DNA of 64,000 nucleotides from NCBI GenBank assembly GCA_014802335.1, contig JAAVCL010000003.1, positions 41,902 through 105,901 on the forward strand, in the 5' to 3' direction. A model generated the notes under the pieces. The model was not told the DNA's origin, did no database searches, and was given only the letters and a program-made list of their open reading frames with translations. The position numbers and the translations under genes were made by a program. Positions 44,774 to 54,397 of this stretch are shown piece by piece. This DNA comes from Bacteroides sp. Its GTDB lineage: Bacteria; Bacteroidota; Bacteroidia; Bacteroidales; Muribaculaceae. The first letter of the stretch is position 1. Every line of letters begins with the position of its first letter.

Positions 44774-46312
44774 ATGGATAAAATTCTTTGGGCCGACGAC
44801 GAGATCGATCTCCTCAAGCCCCACATTCTCTTTCTTAAAGCCAAAGGATATGAATTGACCACCGTCTCCAACGGCCGCGACGCACTTGATGCGCTCGACA
44901 AAGACGTTTTCTCTCTCGTGCTCCTTGATGAGAATATGCCCGGCATCTCCGGACTCGAAACTCTCGACCTGATAAATGAACGTCACCCGGATGTGCCCGT
45001 GGTGATGGTCACAAAATCGGAAGAAGAGAATATAATGGACCAGGCCATCGGCAACCGAATTGCCGATTACCTCATTAAACCGGTGAACCCTAATCAGATT
45101 CTGCTTTCTATCAAGAAGAATCTGCACAGTCGCGAAATTGTGAACGAACAGGCCAGCTCTGATTACCAACAGGATTTCACCAAAATTTCGCAACTTATAA
45201 ATATGGCCGGCTCGGTTTCCGACTGGATGGATGTTTACCGACAGCTGGTGAGATGGGAGCTAAAACTTGCTGAAACAGGAAGCGCAATGGAAGAAATGCT
45301 GCTCATGCAAAAGCGTGACGCAAATTCCAATTTCTGCAAATTTGTGAAACGAAATTACGAAGAGTGGGTCACGACCGACAATCACCCTCTGATGAGTAAC
45401 CAAGTGTTCCGACGCAAAGTCTTCCCTCTGCTCGATGACGGCGACAAGGTGTGCTTCTTCCTTATCGATAATTTCCGCCTTGACCAGTGGCGCGTGCTTC
45501 AACCCCTTTTGGCTGAGTATTTTAATGTTACCGAAGACCTTTACACCACTATTCTTCCAACATCAACCCAATATGCGCGCAATGCTATCTTCGCCGGCCT
45601 TATGCCCTACGACATTGCAAATATGTTTCCCAAACTGTGGGTTGAAGAGGATGAAGACGAGGGACTCAATATTCACGAACAGGAACTGATTCAGACCCAA
45701 CTTGACCGATTCCGCAGAAAAGAGAAATTCACTTATACAAAACTCAACGACTCTTCGGCGGGCGAAAAATTTATGCAGCGTCTCAATTCTACTAAAGATA
45801 TTCCGCTGCATGTGGTGGTGCTTAATTTTATTGATATGCTGTCGCATGCCCGAACCGAATCCAAAATGATTCGCGAACTCGCAAACAGTGATGCAGCCTA
45901 TCGCTCAATCACCGAATCCTGGTTCAAACATTCTTCTGCTCTCGACATCTTCCGCCGCCTTTCAGAATTAGGTTATAAAGTGATTCTTACAACCGACCAC
46001 GGCACAATCCGGGTGGACAACCCGATTAAGGTGATCGGTGACAGAAATACCAACACAAATCTTCGTTATAAATGTGGTAAAAACCTGAACTATAATTCAA
46101 AACAGGTTTATGAAATCCATAACCCCAAAAAGTTCGGATTGCCTGCGCCAAATCTTTCAAGCTCTTTTATCTTCGCCCTCAATGAAGATTTCTTCTCTTA
46201 TCCCAACAATTACAATTATTACGTTCAGTATTACACCGGCACATTTCAGCATGGTGGCATCTCGTTGCAGGAAATGCTGGTGCCGCTGGTAACCCTTACT
46301 CCCCGACGCTAA
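44774..46312 (+). CDS. porX: T9SS response regulator PorX (receiver + PglZ-type phosphatase domain)
   Basis: 512 residues. The N-terminal receiver domain has the acidic pocket ADDE (7-10), phospho-acceptor Asp52 (LVLLDENMPG), the VTKS lysine near 84, and a KPVNP switch loop. From about 160 on comes the PglZ domain (alkaline phosphatase superfamily) with LIDNFRLDQW, LPTSTQYARNAIFAGLMP and TTDHGTIRV carrying the metal ligands. PorX with PorY and SigP controls T9SS expression. Its PglZ domain is a zinc phosphodiesterase acting on cyclic and linear oligonucleotides. There is no DNA-binding domain, as expected. It sits between porW and a Sel1 gene that starts 2 bp after its stop. Confidence 0.93.
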   Translation: MDKILWADDEIDLLKPHILFLKAKGYELTTVSNGRDALDALDKDVFSLVLLDENMPGISGLETLDLINERHPDVPVVMVTKSEEENIMDQAIGNRIADYLIKPVNPNQILLSIKKNLHSREIVNEQASSDYQQDFTKISQLINMAGSVSDWMDVYRQLVRWELKLAETGSAMEEMLLMQKRDANSNFCKFVKRNYEEWVTTDNHPLMSNQVFRRKVFPLLDDGDKVCFFLIDNFRLDQWRVLQPLLAEYFNVTEDLYTTILPTSTQYARNAIFAGLMPYDIANMFPKLWVEEDEDEGLNIHEQELIQTQLDRFRRKEKFTYTKLNDSSAGEKFMQRLNSTKDIPLHVVVLNFIDMLSHARTESKMIRELANSDAAYRSITESWFKHSSALDIFRRLSELGYKVILTTDHGTIRVDNPIKVIGDRNTNTNLRYKCGKNLNYNSKQVYEIHNPKKFGLPAPNLSSSFIFALNEDFFSYPNNYNYYVQYYTGTFQHGGISLQEMLVPLVTLTPRR

Positions 46313-46314
46313 GA

Positions 46315-47367
46315 ATGAAAACACTGATTTACTTTCTGATTGGTGCGGTAATTTCATTGTCGGCATTAGAGCGTAAGGCCGAAGAGGGTGATCCGGAGGC
46401 TCTTTACCGCCTGGCCACTCTCTACGAATCAGGATATGACTCCATTCTGCCCGACACGGCCAGGAGCATTTCATTGCTGAGACGGGCCGCCGAACTTGAC
46501 TATGCCCCGGCTCAGAATTACTTAGGGTTTCTTTATGGACGGGGAGAGTTGATGCCGGCCAATAAGGATTCCGCCCGTTATTGGATTGGCCGCGCGGCCG
46601 ACCTCGGAGACTTGAAGGCAGCCAATAATCTTGGATTTATGCTGCTCGAAGAATACAATGACTCCACCGATTCATTGGCGGCTACATACCTGTCGCGTGC
46701 CGCCAACGGCGGTCTGCCGGTGGCAATATCCACGTTGGGTTCGCTTTATGCAGAGGGGCGAGGTGTTCCACGTGACACATTGAAGGCCGTTGAGTTATTT
46801 GAAAAAGCCATTGAAACAGGTTTTAAGGATGCCCAACTCCGTCTTCTCAATCTGAAGGGAAAAGAATGGATGTCGCTGCCCCCAGAACTCCGCTACCAAA
46901 CTGCACTCCGCTACATGAGGCTCGGAAGCCCCCTTATAGCCGTGCAACTCCTCTCGGGATTGGATGATCTTTCTTATCTCAATCCCACCCAAAAGGACGC
47001 GACCTCAAGAACGGAACATCTGGACCGTGAGCAATTGGCCCGCGTTTTCGCACTTCTCGGTCAAGCGTTCTCTCATGGTGCCGGAGTGGGATATGATCAC
47101 GCCAAGGCAAACAAATACTTTGCAACTGCCGCTCTTTTAGGCAACCCGGCTGCCGCGTTTGTATTTGCAGAAACACTCGAAATCTTCCCCGACATTTTGT
47201 CTACATCTCTTTTCAACGACGAGGAGCAAAGCCAACTTGAATCTTTGGGAGCCGACTTTAGTGTGACAGCGCGTGAATTGCGCGATTTTGCAAAAGAACA
47301 GGGCATTACCGATGCCCGGCAGGCTCGCGATGCTTTAATCGGGCACCCGGCCGATGTAAGTCAATAA
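46315..47367 (+). CDS. Sel1-repeat protein
   Basis: 350 residues. A short hydrophobic N-terminus (MKTLIYFLIGAVISLSA) is probably a signal peptide. Then come Sel1-like repeats with the AxxxLGxxYxxG pattern: AEEGDPEALYRLATLYESGYD, AAELDYAPAQNYLGFLYGRGE, ISTLGSLYAEGRGVPRDTLKAVELFEKA. Sel1 proteins are scaffolds for protein-protein contacts. It starts 2 bp after porX, so it is almost surely co-transcribed and may serve in the envelope with the T9SS (inference). It overlaps the 3' end of pgeF by 33 bp. Confidence 0.8.
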   Translation: MKTLIYFLIGAVISLSALERKAEEGDPEALYRLATLYESGYDSILPDTARSISLLRRAAELDYAPAQNYLGFLYGRGELMPANKDSARYWIGRAADLGDLKAANNLGFMLLEEYNDSTDSLAATYLSRAANGGLPVAISTLGSLYAEGRGVPRDTLKAVELFEKAIETGFKDAQLRLLNLKGKEWMSLPPELRYQTALRYMRLGSPLIAVQLLSGLDDLSYLNPTQKDATSRTEHLDREQLARVFALLGQAFSHGAGVGYDHAKANKYFATAALLGNPAAAFVFAETLEIFPDILSTSLFNDEEQSQLESLGADFSVTARELRDFAKEQGITDARQARDALIGHPADVSQ

Positions 47368-48054
47368 CCGGGCGGGGGCTCCCCCACTGCGCCGATGACT
47401 CGGATAAGTGGCTCCGTCAGGGCTTAGATAGCCATACGTACATGCCGGATGGATTTTTATATTATCTGCTTTTACTCCTCGCCTCAACAAACGCTCTCGA
47501 TTTATCCCCAGCAAATCCAAATGAGGGCGGCCGCTCGCCCCATTGGGCCATGATACGAAATCTCGAAATCCGGCAGCAATAAAACTTTCAGCCAATTCCG
47601 GCCCCACCTCATAATTATCCTTATGAATACAGGGGCCGATAAATGCATTTATATTTGAAGCCGACACTCCGCGACTTTCAAGCAAATCAAGCGTATTGTC
47701 GATTATTCCCCCCAATGTGCCTTTCCATCCGGCATGGATCGCAGCGATTGCCGAAACATCCTCAGCGTAAAGTAAAACCGGAACGCAATCAGCCGTTACC
47801 ACACCCACACAGAGATCAGGATTAAAACAAACCACTGCATCCGTTTCCTCCAATAACTCGGAACCATCGCTGACAACAGCCACATTCAAAGAATGTGTCT
47901 GCTGAGGAAGTGTAGCCAAAGTCTTGTAAAAGCACCGCATTTTTTCAGCATCTGCTACCTCTCCCACCGGCCACACACACATTCCCTTCACGTCACCCCG
48001 GCGAAACACCGTCTCTTTTCTCCAATTCTCTTCTTTCATAATCACGAAAATCAT
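47335..48054 (-). CDS. pgeF: peptidoglycan editing factor PgeF (YfiH family)
   Basis: 239 residues; an ATG at 48039 is an alternative start. The family signature is clear: VVTADCVPVLLYAED (Cys ligand), AIHAGWKGTLGGIIDNTL (His ligand) and FIGPCIHKDNYEVGPEL. PgeF removes wrongly built muropeptide precursors (L-Ser in place of L-Ala), so it is a cell-wall quality-control enzyme. Older names are laccase-domain or polyphenol oxidase protein. It converges with and overlaps the Sel1 gene. Confidence 0.9.
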   Translation of the reverse strand: MIFVIMKEENWRKETVFRRGDVKGMCVWPVGEVADAEKMRCFYKTLATLPQQTHSLNVAVVSDGSELLEETDAVVCFNPDLCVGVVTADCVPVLLYAEDVSAIAAIHAGWKGTLGGIIDNTLDLLESRGVSASNINAFIGPCIHKDNYEVGPELAESFIAAGFRDFVSWPNGASGRPHLDLLGINRERLLRRGVKADNIKIHPACTYGYLSPDGATYPSHRRSGGAPARLLTYIGRVPD

Positions 48055-48079
48055 TTCTACTAAGTAAACGCGTTAGTTA

Positions 48080-48142
48080 GGTATTAGTTAATAGGTATTA
48101 GTTAATAGGTATTAGTTAATAGGTATTAGTTAATAGGTATTA
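48080..48142. repeat. 4.5 copies of a 14-bp tandem repeat
   Basis: The unit ggtattagttaata starts at 48080, 48094, 48108 and 48122, with a partial copy (ggtatta) at 48136. All four are identical. Confidence 0.95.
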
Positions 48143-48231
48143 AAGCTAAGAAATTAGTTTATAAAGAATTAAATCGACACAGCCGTACTTCTTTTCAGTC
48201 TTTCGTCAAAAAAATACGAAAAAAATTCGCC

Positions 48232-48352
48232 GTCAAGTGTAGGGACGTGATTCTTCACGTCCGGGGAAATCCCAATACCCCGTATCACGTCCGGGGAAAT
48301 CCCATTACACGGCGTCGTCCCGGACGTGAAGAATCACGTCCCTACACTTGAC
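48232..48352. repeat. REP/BIME-like element, 34-bp perfect inverted repeat
   Basis: The arms 48232-48265 and 48319-48352 are exact complements, starting gtcaagtgtagggacgtg. Inside, cacgtccggggaaatccca occurs twice. The TGTAGGGAC head is shared with 63481-63560, and the RAYT at 25.3 kb is a candidate mobiliser. Confidence 0.85.
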
Positions 48353-48503
48353 GCCCCCCATTCGTTTCCGGGGCGAATGTATTGGCACGCCATGGCCCTG
48401 CAAATTCAATTGCTTTTTTCTATTTGCGGTTTTTCTGAGGGATGTGTGAAGAAAGTTTGAATATCTTCTTGGTTATCTGAATGGTAATTATTACTTTTGA
48501 GCT

Positions 48504-49847
48504 ATGAAAACTTTTTTTAATATTATTTCGTTTTTTTTAATCATTTCTTCCATTTTGGGTGTGGCTTTTCCGGCTGGTGCACAAAGTTCGGTGGATGAGC
48601 AGATTCGTAAAGTTGCTGCTTCCGGTAAAGTTATTGATATTGATGGAAAGAGTGAGAGTTTGCAGTCTCCTGATTCAATATACTGGAATCTGGATTCCGT
48701 TCGCAATCGTATTTTGAATTTCTATTACGAGCAGTTTCGCCATTCTCAGGATCCGGATGCTCCATATTTCATGTTCATGAGTAAGGATGCGAGTCTGGCA
48801 ATGGGTATTGGCGGGTGTGTGCGTATGCGTGGTTATTATGACTGGGCCGGGGCAATTCCGGCTTCCGGGTTCGCACCCTATCTGATTCCTATGACTCCCG
48901 ATCCGGCTAATCGCAATGCTTTTGGAACAACCCCGTCGGGTACGAGTCTTTATTTCAGGGTGCTGGGACGCTATAAGCATCTGGGTAATTATCAATTATA
49001 TATAGAAGCTAACTTTAATGGCTACAACGGGCGCGATTTTCATTTGAAAAAGGCTTATGCCATTATTAACGACTGGACCATAGGGTATGCACCCTCTACA
49101 TTTGCCGACCCGGCGGCCACTCCTCCTACGGTGGATGCTCAAGGACCTTCAAATAAAATTTCGCCAACTTCGGTTTTATTGCGTTGGATGCCCGTGGTAA
49201 AAAACAAGTGGGTCTTCGCTCTTTCAGCGGAAACCCCTTCAACCGCCATTGGTGCGGACAACACTTCGACAAAACGTGTAACTGCATGGCTCCCCGACTG
49301 GGCGGCATTCGTGCAGTATCAGTGGGAGCAAGGTCAGCACGTGAGACTTTCGGGAATTGTCAGAACTCTTTCTTATCGCGATCTTCTGTTGAATAAGAAT
49401 TATAATCCGGTTGGCTGGGGAATACAGTTAAGTTCGGTGGCTCATCCGTTTTATGCCTTTACCACCTATGCCAACATTTCCTACGGACATGGAGAAGCAT
49501 CTTTAGGAGGAGATCTTCAGATTGGAAATTACGACCTGGTTCCCGAGCCGGGCATTAGCGGCAAGCTCTATGCTCCGGCCTCATTGGGGTGGTGCGTAGG
49601 TTTGCAATATAACTTCCGGCCAAATCTTTTCATGAGCGCCAGTGCAAGTATGTCGCATTACATGCCAAAATCGGGTGCGGCGCCCGATGAGTACAAAAAC
49701 GGCCTTTTCACAGATATAAACGTATTTTGGAATCTGACTCCGCGCATGCAGGTAGGAGCCGAATTTGATTTGGGGCGGCGTCAGAACATTTCCGGAGAAA
49801 CGCGCTGGGCCCGCAGAATAGGGGCGATGGCCCAGTTCAGTTTCTAA
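48504..49847 (+). CDS. DcaP-like outer-membrane porin
   Basis: 447 residues. A signal peptide (IISFFLIISSILGVAFPAGAQ) and a short helical/coil segment (VDEQIRKVAASGKVIDIDGK) precede a beta-barrel: many alternating strands (LYFRVLGRYKHLGNYQLYIEANFNG, FTTYANISYGHGEASLG) and a terminal strand ending in Phe (RRIGAMAQFSF). This layout fits the DcaP-type porin family, which passes small charged compounds. Its substrate is unknown. It is upstream of the fructan locus but convergent with it, separated by a strong two-way terminator. Confidence 0.75.
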   Translation: MKTFFNIISFFLIISSILGVAFPAGAQSSVDEQIRKVAASGKVIDIDGKSESLQSPDSIYWNLDSVRNRILNFYYEQFRHSQDPDAPYFMFMSKDASLAMGIGGCVRMRGYYDWAGAIPASGFAPYLIPMTPDPANRNAFGTTPSGTSLYFRVLGRYKHLGNYQLYIEANFNGYNGRDFHLKKAYAIINDWTIGYAPSTFADPAATPPTVDAQGPSNKISPTSVLLRWMPVVKNKWVFALSAETPSTAIGADNTSTKRVTAWLPDWAAFVQYQWEQGQHVRLSGIVRTLSYRDLLLNKNYNPVGWGIQLSSVAHPFYAFTTYANISYGHGEASLGGDLQIGNYDLVPEPGISGKLYAPASLGWCVGLQYNFRPNLFMSASASMSHYMPKSGAAPDEYKNGLFTDINVFWNLTPRMQVGAEFDLGRRQNISGETRWARRIGAMAQFSF

Positions 49848-49871
49848 TCGAGACGCTAATTTTCCATAATA

Positions 49872-49924
49872 CTTTCATATAAAAAAGGTTAGTGCCGTCG
49901 GCACTAACCTTTTTTATATGAAAG
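49872..49924. terminator. bidirectional terminator, 25-bp perfect stem
   Basis: ctttcatataaaaaaggtta... (49872-49896) and its exact complement (49900-49924) with a 3-nt loop give A-tract/GC stem/T-tract in both directions. It lies between the convergent porin and fructokinase genes. Confidence 0.9.
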
Positions 49925-49951
49925 GGATGAAGTAGGGAAAGCAAGAAAAAA

Positions 49952-50842
49952 TCAATTCTGAGTGATTTCTTTTGGGAGAATGGGCATCGCTCCGTTTTGT
50001 GTGCAAACAAATGCTGAGGTGTTGACTGCACATCTATGCGCCTCGGCTACACTCTTGCCTTTTAAAATGCTGGCCACAAAGGCTGCGGTGAATGAGTCGC
50101 CGGCTCCTACCGTATCGGCCACCTTTACCACGGGTGTGGGTTGGAACGACACGTTGCCAGGGGTGAAAACGTAGCTGCCGTTTATACCACAGGTAAGAAT
50201 CAGCATCTTGAGATTATACTTGCCGAGAAGAATCCAGCACTTGTCTTGAAGATCAATTCCGGGATAGCCGAACATTCTGCTCACGGTCACCAATTCTTCA
50301 TCGTTAATCTTGAGGATGTTGCACTTCTCCATTGATTCAGTAAGGATTTCTTTGGTATAAAATCCCTGACGCAGATTTACGTCGAAAACAATCAGCGAAT
50401 CCTCTCTTTGCGGCATCGAAGAAAGGAACTTGCGAATAGTCTCTCTCGACACAACATTTCTTTGCGCTAAAGAACCAAAGCAAACGGCACGCGCGTTTTT
50501 GGCTATTGTTTCAAGTTCTTCGGTCCAAGGAATATTATCCCAGGCCACATTTTCCTTAATGTCATACTGAGGCACCCCGGCTTCATCGAGTTCCACCTGA
50601 ACTGTTCCGGTTGCGTAAGGCACGGTGTCGAGTTTATATTTCAGACCTTTTGAGATAAAATTCTCCTTTAATTCGTGGCCTAAAACATCATCGCCAATTG
50701 CAGAGATGGCAATGCCGGGCAGACCGAATTGTGAAACGTGATATGCGAAGTTTGCCGGTGCACCTCCGATTTTCTTTCCTTCAGGAAGGACATCCCAAAG
50801 GGCTTCTCCCATTCCTACGACTACGTCTTTTATATTTTTCAT
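49952..50842 (-). CDS. fructokinase (PfkB family)
   Basis: 296 residues; phosphorylates fructose from the fructan pathway. Ribokinase/PfkB features: GEALWDVLPEGKKIGGAPANFAYH near the start (sugar-binding GGAPAN), DVNLRQGFY, and the C-terminal signature DTVGAGDSFTAAF with catalytic Asp. It is the last gene of a minus-strand run GH32-MFS-kinase. The gene content matches the known Bacteroides levan locus, where the kinase is needed to use released fructose. Confidence 0.93.
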   Translation of the reverse strand: MKNIKDVVVGMGEALWDVLPEGKKIGGAPANFAYHVSQFGLPGIAISAIGDDVLGHELKENFISKGLKYKLDTVPYATGTVQVELDEAGVPQYDIKENVAWDNIPWTEELETIAKNARAVCFGSLAQRNVVSRETIRKFLSSMPQREDSLIVFDVNLRQGFYTKEILTESMEKCNILKINDEELVTVSRMFGYPGIDLQDKCWILLGKYNLKMLILTCGINGSYVFTPGNVSFQPTPVVKVADTVGAGDSFTAAFVASILKGKSVAEAHRCAVNTSAFVCTQNGAMPILPKEITQN

Positions 50843-50870
50843 ATTATTGAATGTTTTATCTAAGAGTTAC

Positions 50871-52052
50871 TTAACGATGAATAAAGGTTGTGTATAATGC
50901 TAGATAAGCCACGCCTACGGTCATTACGGCTACGGCCCCTGCCACGCCAATGGCTTGTTGAGCAAAGCCCATGCAGAGAGGGAAAACAGTGCCTCCGATA
51001 AGACCCATAATCATAAGGCCTGAGACTTCGTTTTTCTCGCGTGGCTGGCGGTTGAGAGCCTGTGCAAATACAACCGAGAAGATATTAGAGTTGCCGAAGC
51101 CGATGCAGGCAATGGCGGCAAGAACTATAAACTGAGTGGTGCCGAGGAAAAGGCCTAACATTCCCAAAAGCATGCACCCGACGCTGATAGCAAAGAATAC
51201 TTTGGCCGACATTCTGGCAAGAAGATAGGAGCCTAACAGGCAGCCCCCGGTGCGGAAGTAGAAATAGATCTGCGTTCCGATCACCGCTGCGGCTGTGTCC
51301 AAACCGAAGCGCTCCATAAGAATCTGAGGGGCGTAGGTATTTGTGCCCACATCAATACCCACATGACACATGATGCCGACGAAACAGAGGGCAACAAACG
51401 GAATGGAGAGCAGTTTGATACATTCCATAACTCCTGTAACCTTATCGGGAGATTCCTCCTTTATCGGAGTCATACCGAGGAACAGAATGGAAATCAGACA
51501 CATAATGCCGAAAATTGGGAATACGACTCTCCAGCCAAGTCCGAAAGTGGGAAGAACGGCGGCCGCACCCCAAGCCATAAGATAAGGGGCCATGAGTGAG
51601 GCCAACGCCTTTACAAACTGACCGAATGTGAGGGTCGACGCCAGTTTTGAAGGATTGATAAGACCGGAAACCAGAGGATTAAGAGACGTCTGCATCACTG
51701 CATTGCCGATGCCCAGAAGAGAAAAGGCAATCAACATTGTCCAGTATGTATCGTCAAATATCGGAATTATAAGCGATACCAGAGTAAGTATCAGCGAGAA
51801 CAATACGGTTTTTTTACGTCCTATTTTATTCATCAGCATGCCGGTGGGCACTGAGAAAATCAAGAACCAGAAAAACACCAGAGAGGGAATGAAACCAGCT
51901 TGGGAAGCCGAGAGGTTAAGGTCTTCCTTTACAAAGTTTGTGGCAGAACCCACAAGATCGACAAAACCCATAGAGAAGAAACAGAACATCACGGGGATTA
52001 TCTGCATCGCATTTGAACGGGGATTATCCTGTAAAGTCTTGGTTGCTTGCAT
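50871..52052 (-). CDS. MFS sugar transporter (FucP-like), probably fructose
   Basis: 393 residues with 12 predicted hydrophobic helices. The start (FFSMGFVDLVGSATNFVKEDLNLSASQAGFIPSLVFFWFLIFSVPTGML) and GRKKTV loop fit the FucP/glucose-galactose branch of the major facilitator family. Lying between GH32 and fructokinase, it most likely carries free fructose, or fructose and glucose, across the inner membrane. It ends 28 bp before the kinase start on the same strand. A ctaagagttactta stretch close to the MITE termini overlaps its stop codon. Confidence 0.9.
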   Translation of the reverse strand: MQATKTLQDNPRSNAMQIIPVMFCFFSMGFVDLVGSATNFVKEDLNLSASQAGFIPSLVFFWFLIFSVPTGMLMNKIGRKKTVLFSLILTLVSLIIPIFDDTYWTMLIAFSLLGIGNAVMQTSLNPLVSGLINPSKLASTLTFGQFVKALASLMAPYLMAWGAAAVLPTFGLGWRVVFPIFGIMCLISILFLGMTPIKEESPDKVTGVMECIKLLSIPFVALCFVGIMCHVGIDVGTNTYAPQILMERFGLDTAAAVIGTQIYFYFRTGGCLLGSYLLARMSAKVFFAISVGCMLLGMLGLFLGTTQFIVLAAIACIGFGNSNIFSVVFAQALNRQPREKNEVSGLMIMGLIGGTVFPLCMGFAQQAIGVAGAVAVMTVGVAYLALYTTFIHR

Positions 52053-52188
52053 ATTATAAATTTATTAAAATTTATTGACTTGTTGTGATTAGCGGGGTGA
52101 GAAGATAGAGGAAGAGAAGAATAATATGAGAGAGAGGAAGAGCGATAAGTTCAGATGAGGCACATCAAGACCGGAAGTTTTTTATCAT

Positions 52189-54021
52189 CTATTTGATAGA
52201 AAATACTTTCAAGTTGTTGAGTTTGGCTTTCCCTTCCGAGGCCGCGATGCTGAGATTAAGATAGGGTTCGTTAGGGAATACAAGATTGGTCATCACAAAG
52301 CGGCCGTCGTTGCCGAAGAGTTCAATGCTGGAACGGTCAACGAAAATACGCAAGGAAATTTTACCATCTTTTTCATGAGTGGGAGCCACGGTTACAGCAG
52401 GGAAGTGAGTGCTGAAATCAGTGATACCCGATTTTGTTCTGTCGAAGCTCATGGTTCTTGAGTTGGAGTCATAGATCATCACCACTTTTTCATCCTTGCT
52501 GTTGGATAGAGTCAGATCAACTTTAGAATTTTTGGATGCTTCGAAAGAAACTTCAATTTCGCATAATCCCTCTGTAGAAGCCGGGAGTGTGAAATTGAGA
52601 GGGGTGGCATTTAAAGTTGCTCTGGAGGCTTCCGCTTCAAGATTGCCACGGAGATTATAAAGTTCGTCAACAGGAGCGCTTGCCAGATATATTTCGCCAT
52701 CAGCATCCTTGAAGAGTTTCATTTCACGAGGAAGAGTATTTGCACTTCTGAATTGAACAGTAGGCACTTCGGCCGCATATTCCCAGTTGCTCATCCAGCC
52801 GATTACCACACGGCGGTTATCGGGGGCATCGCTCCAGCTTACTGTGGCGTAATGGTCTTTACCATAATCCATCCATTTGGTTGGCACGTTGCCCTGTTTG
52901 TCAGTATCGACTTTAAAGGTTTTGCCGTCAAAATCTCCTATGAAATATTGAGTGGCCGAACCGCCGAAAGGACCTCCGGGATTAAGATTACATATCAGCA
53001 CCCATTTTGTCTTGTTGGTTCCGGGAATTGAGAGTTCGAAAAGGTCGGGGCACTCCCACACACCATTCTGCGCGCCGAGACCCTTACCGAAGGCACTTGC
53101 AAGAGTCCATTCCTTCATGTCTTTTGAGGTGAAAATCAGCATTTCATGTTCAAGGGCATGAGCAATGAGAAGATTCCATTCCCCGGTTTTTTCATTAAAG
53201 AACATGTTGGGGTCGCGAGCTTCCGAGTCGAGAGTTAACGTCGGATTCCCGTCGTATTTCTCGAAAGTCTTGCCATTGTCATGGCTCACGGCCAAACTTT
53301 GAACTTGATTTTTGGCCGCCGAAGTATACATGGCCAAGACGGCATCTTCGCCAAATCCGGCGGTGTTGTTCGGGTCGAGGGCACAGCTGCCGCTAAATAT
53401 AGAACCCAATCCATCAGGCTCAATCGCTAAACCCTCCGGAGTCCAATTAAGGAGATCGGTCGAACTGGAGTGTCCCCAAGTCATGTTCTGCCACTTCGAG
53501 CCATAGGGATTATATTGGTAATACAAGTGCCATTTACCATCCTTATAGAACATACCGTTGGGGTCGTTCATCCAGCCCCACTGGGGAGTGTGATGATAAG
53601 CGGGACGAAACTGTTTTTCTGTATTTGCGGAGTCAAATGAATTTGCAACCTCCAATCCTTTCCAGCACACTTCGCCATTTGATTCATGGCGTTCGCTTGG
53701 ATTCTGCGGAAGCACAATGTCGAGCACAACCTTTTTCCCTTTATAAGGTTTCAGGTCAAAGGGAACGGTAAGATCTGTTTTTGATTTGGCCAATCGGGCA
53801 TAAAATGTTTTGACCAATTGATTGTCAACAATAACTTGAATCCTGGCATCATCAACATTGTCTTGAATCGGAAGGAGAAGATAATCTCCATCGCCGGTGA
53901 TGCGCACCAGGGTGTTGTCAACGCCAAGATGTTCGATTTTTACCCCGTCTCCGGCAAAAGCTGCGGTCGACAGAAGGATTGTCAAAGCTGAGTTAATGAG
54001 TAATTTTCTGCAGTCTAACAT
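52189..54021 (-). CDS. GH32 exo-fructanase with N-terminal DUF4980
   Basis: 610 residues. A signal peptide (LTILLSTAAFA) with no lipobox suggests the periplasm. Residues about 25-130 are a DUF4980-type beta domain. The GH32 five-blade propeller then starts with GWMNDPNG (nucleophile Asp153), continues with ARDPNMF (RDP at 269-271, transition-state stabiliser) and WECPDLF (acid/base Glu323), and ends in a C-terminal beta-sandwich (SSIELFGNDGRFVMTNLVF). All catalytic residues are intact. It should release fructose from levan or inulin oligosaccharides brought in by SusC. It heads the minus-strand unit and is divergent from susC. Confidence 0.93.
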   Translation of the reverse strand: MLDCRKLLINSALTILLSTAAFAGDGVKIEHLGVDNTLVRITGDGDYLLLPIQDNVDDARIQVIVDNQLVKTFYARLAKSKTDLTVPFDLKPYKGKKVVLDIVLPQNPSERHESNGEVCWKGLEVANSFDSANTEKQFRPAYHHTPQWGWMNDPNGMFYKDGKWHLYYQYNPYGSKWQNMTWGHSSSTDLLNWTPEGLAIEPDGLGSIFSGSCALDPNNTAGFGEDAVLAMYTSAAKNQVQSLAVSHDNGKTFEKYDGNPTLTLDSEARDPNMFFNEKTGEWNLLIAHALEHEMLIFTSKDMKEWTLASAFGKGLGAQNGVWECPDLFELSIPGTNKTKWVLICNLNPGGPFGGSATQYFIGDFDGKTFKVDTDKQGNVPTKWMDYGKDHYATVSWSDAPDNRRVVIGWMSNWEYAAEVPTVQFRSANTLPREMKLFKDADGEIYLASAPVDELYNLRGNLEAEASRATLNATPLNFTLPASTEGLCEIEVSFEASKNSKVDLTLSNSKDEKVVMIYDSNSRTMSFDRTKSGITDFSTHFPAVTVAPTHEKDGKISLRIFVDRSSIELFGNDGRFVMTNLVFPNEPYLNLSIAASEGKAKLNNLKVFSIK

Positions 54022-54397
54022 ATCTGGATTTAATTAAATTTTAAGGTAGAAGCATGCCGGAACATTCATGGCTGCCGCCGGGTATGCTTTCGATTGCAAA
54101 GCTACTTAAAAAGAAATGGATGTGTTATAATAAACATGTCAATAAGTATAAAAAATTGAGCATGCGTCATTTTTTTATATTGAATATCAATTTTTAAACA
54201 CTTTTTATGGTTTCGGAAAAAATTTAGACACGTTTAATGCTTCAATATGAAAAAAGTTGCGTCACATATAAAAAATGGTGCAGTGAATGAAAAATTATAC
54301 TCCGCGCAACTTTCATTATACACAGATATTATTAATAAATAATAAATTTGCGGCAGATAATTAACAACTATTAAGCAATAACCAAAAAATCAACAGC
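54022..54397. promoter_or_regulatory. divergent control region of the fructan PUL
   Basis: 376 bp, very AT-rich. A TAGCTTTG -7 box faces the GH32 gene on the minus strand (54097-54104) and a TAAATTTG box faces susC on the plus strand (54343-54350). Neither has a well-spaced -33 TTTG, as expected for promoters needing an activator. In Bacteroides this locus type is switched on by a fructose-sensing hybrid two-component regulator; none is in the window. Confidence 0.6.

Larger units (their letters stand above)
48055..48503. other. repeat-rich intergenic region
   Basis: 449 bp with no gene. In order: a 14-bp tandem array (48080-48142), a segment related to the MITE-like element (48143-48216), a 34-bp-armed REP/BIME-like palindrome (48232-48352), then a pyrimidine-rich leader to the porin gene. 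No clear -7/-33 pair was found for the porin. Confidence 0.8.
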
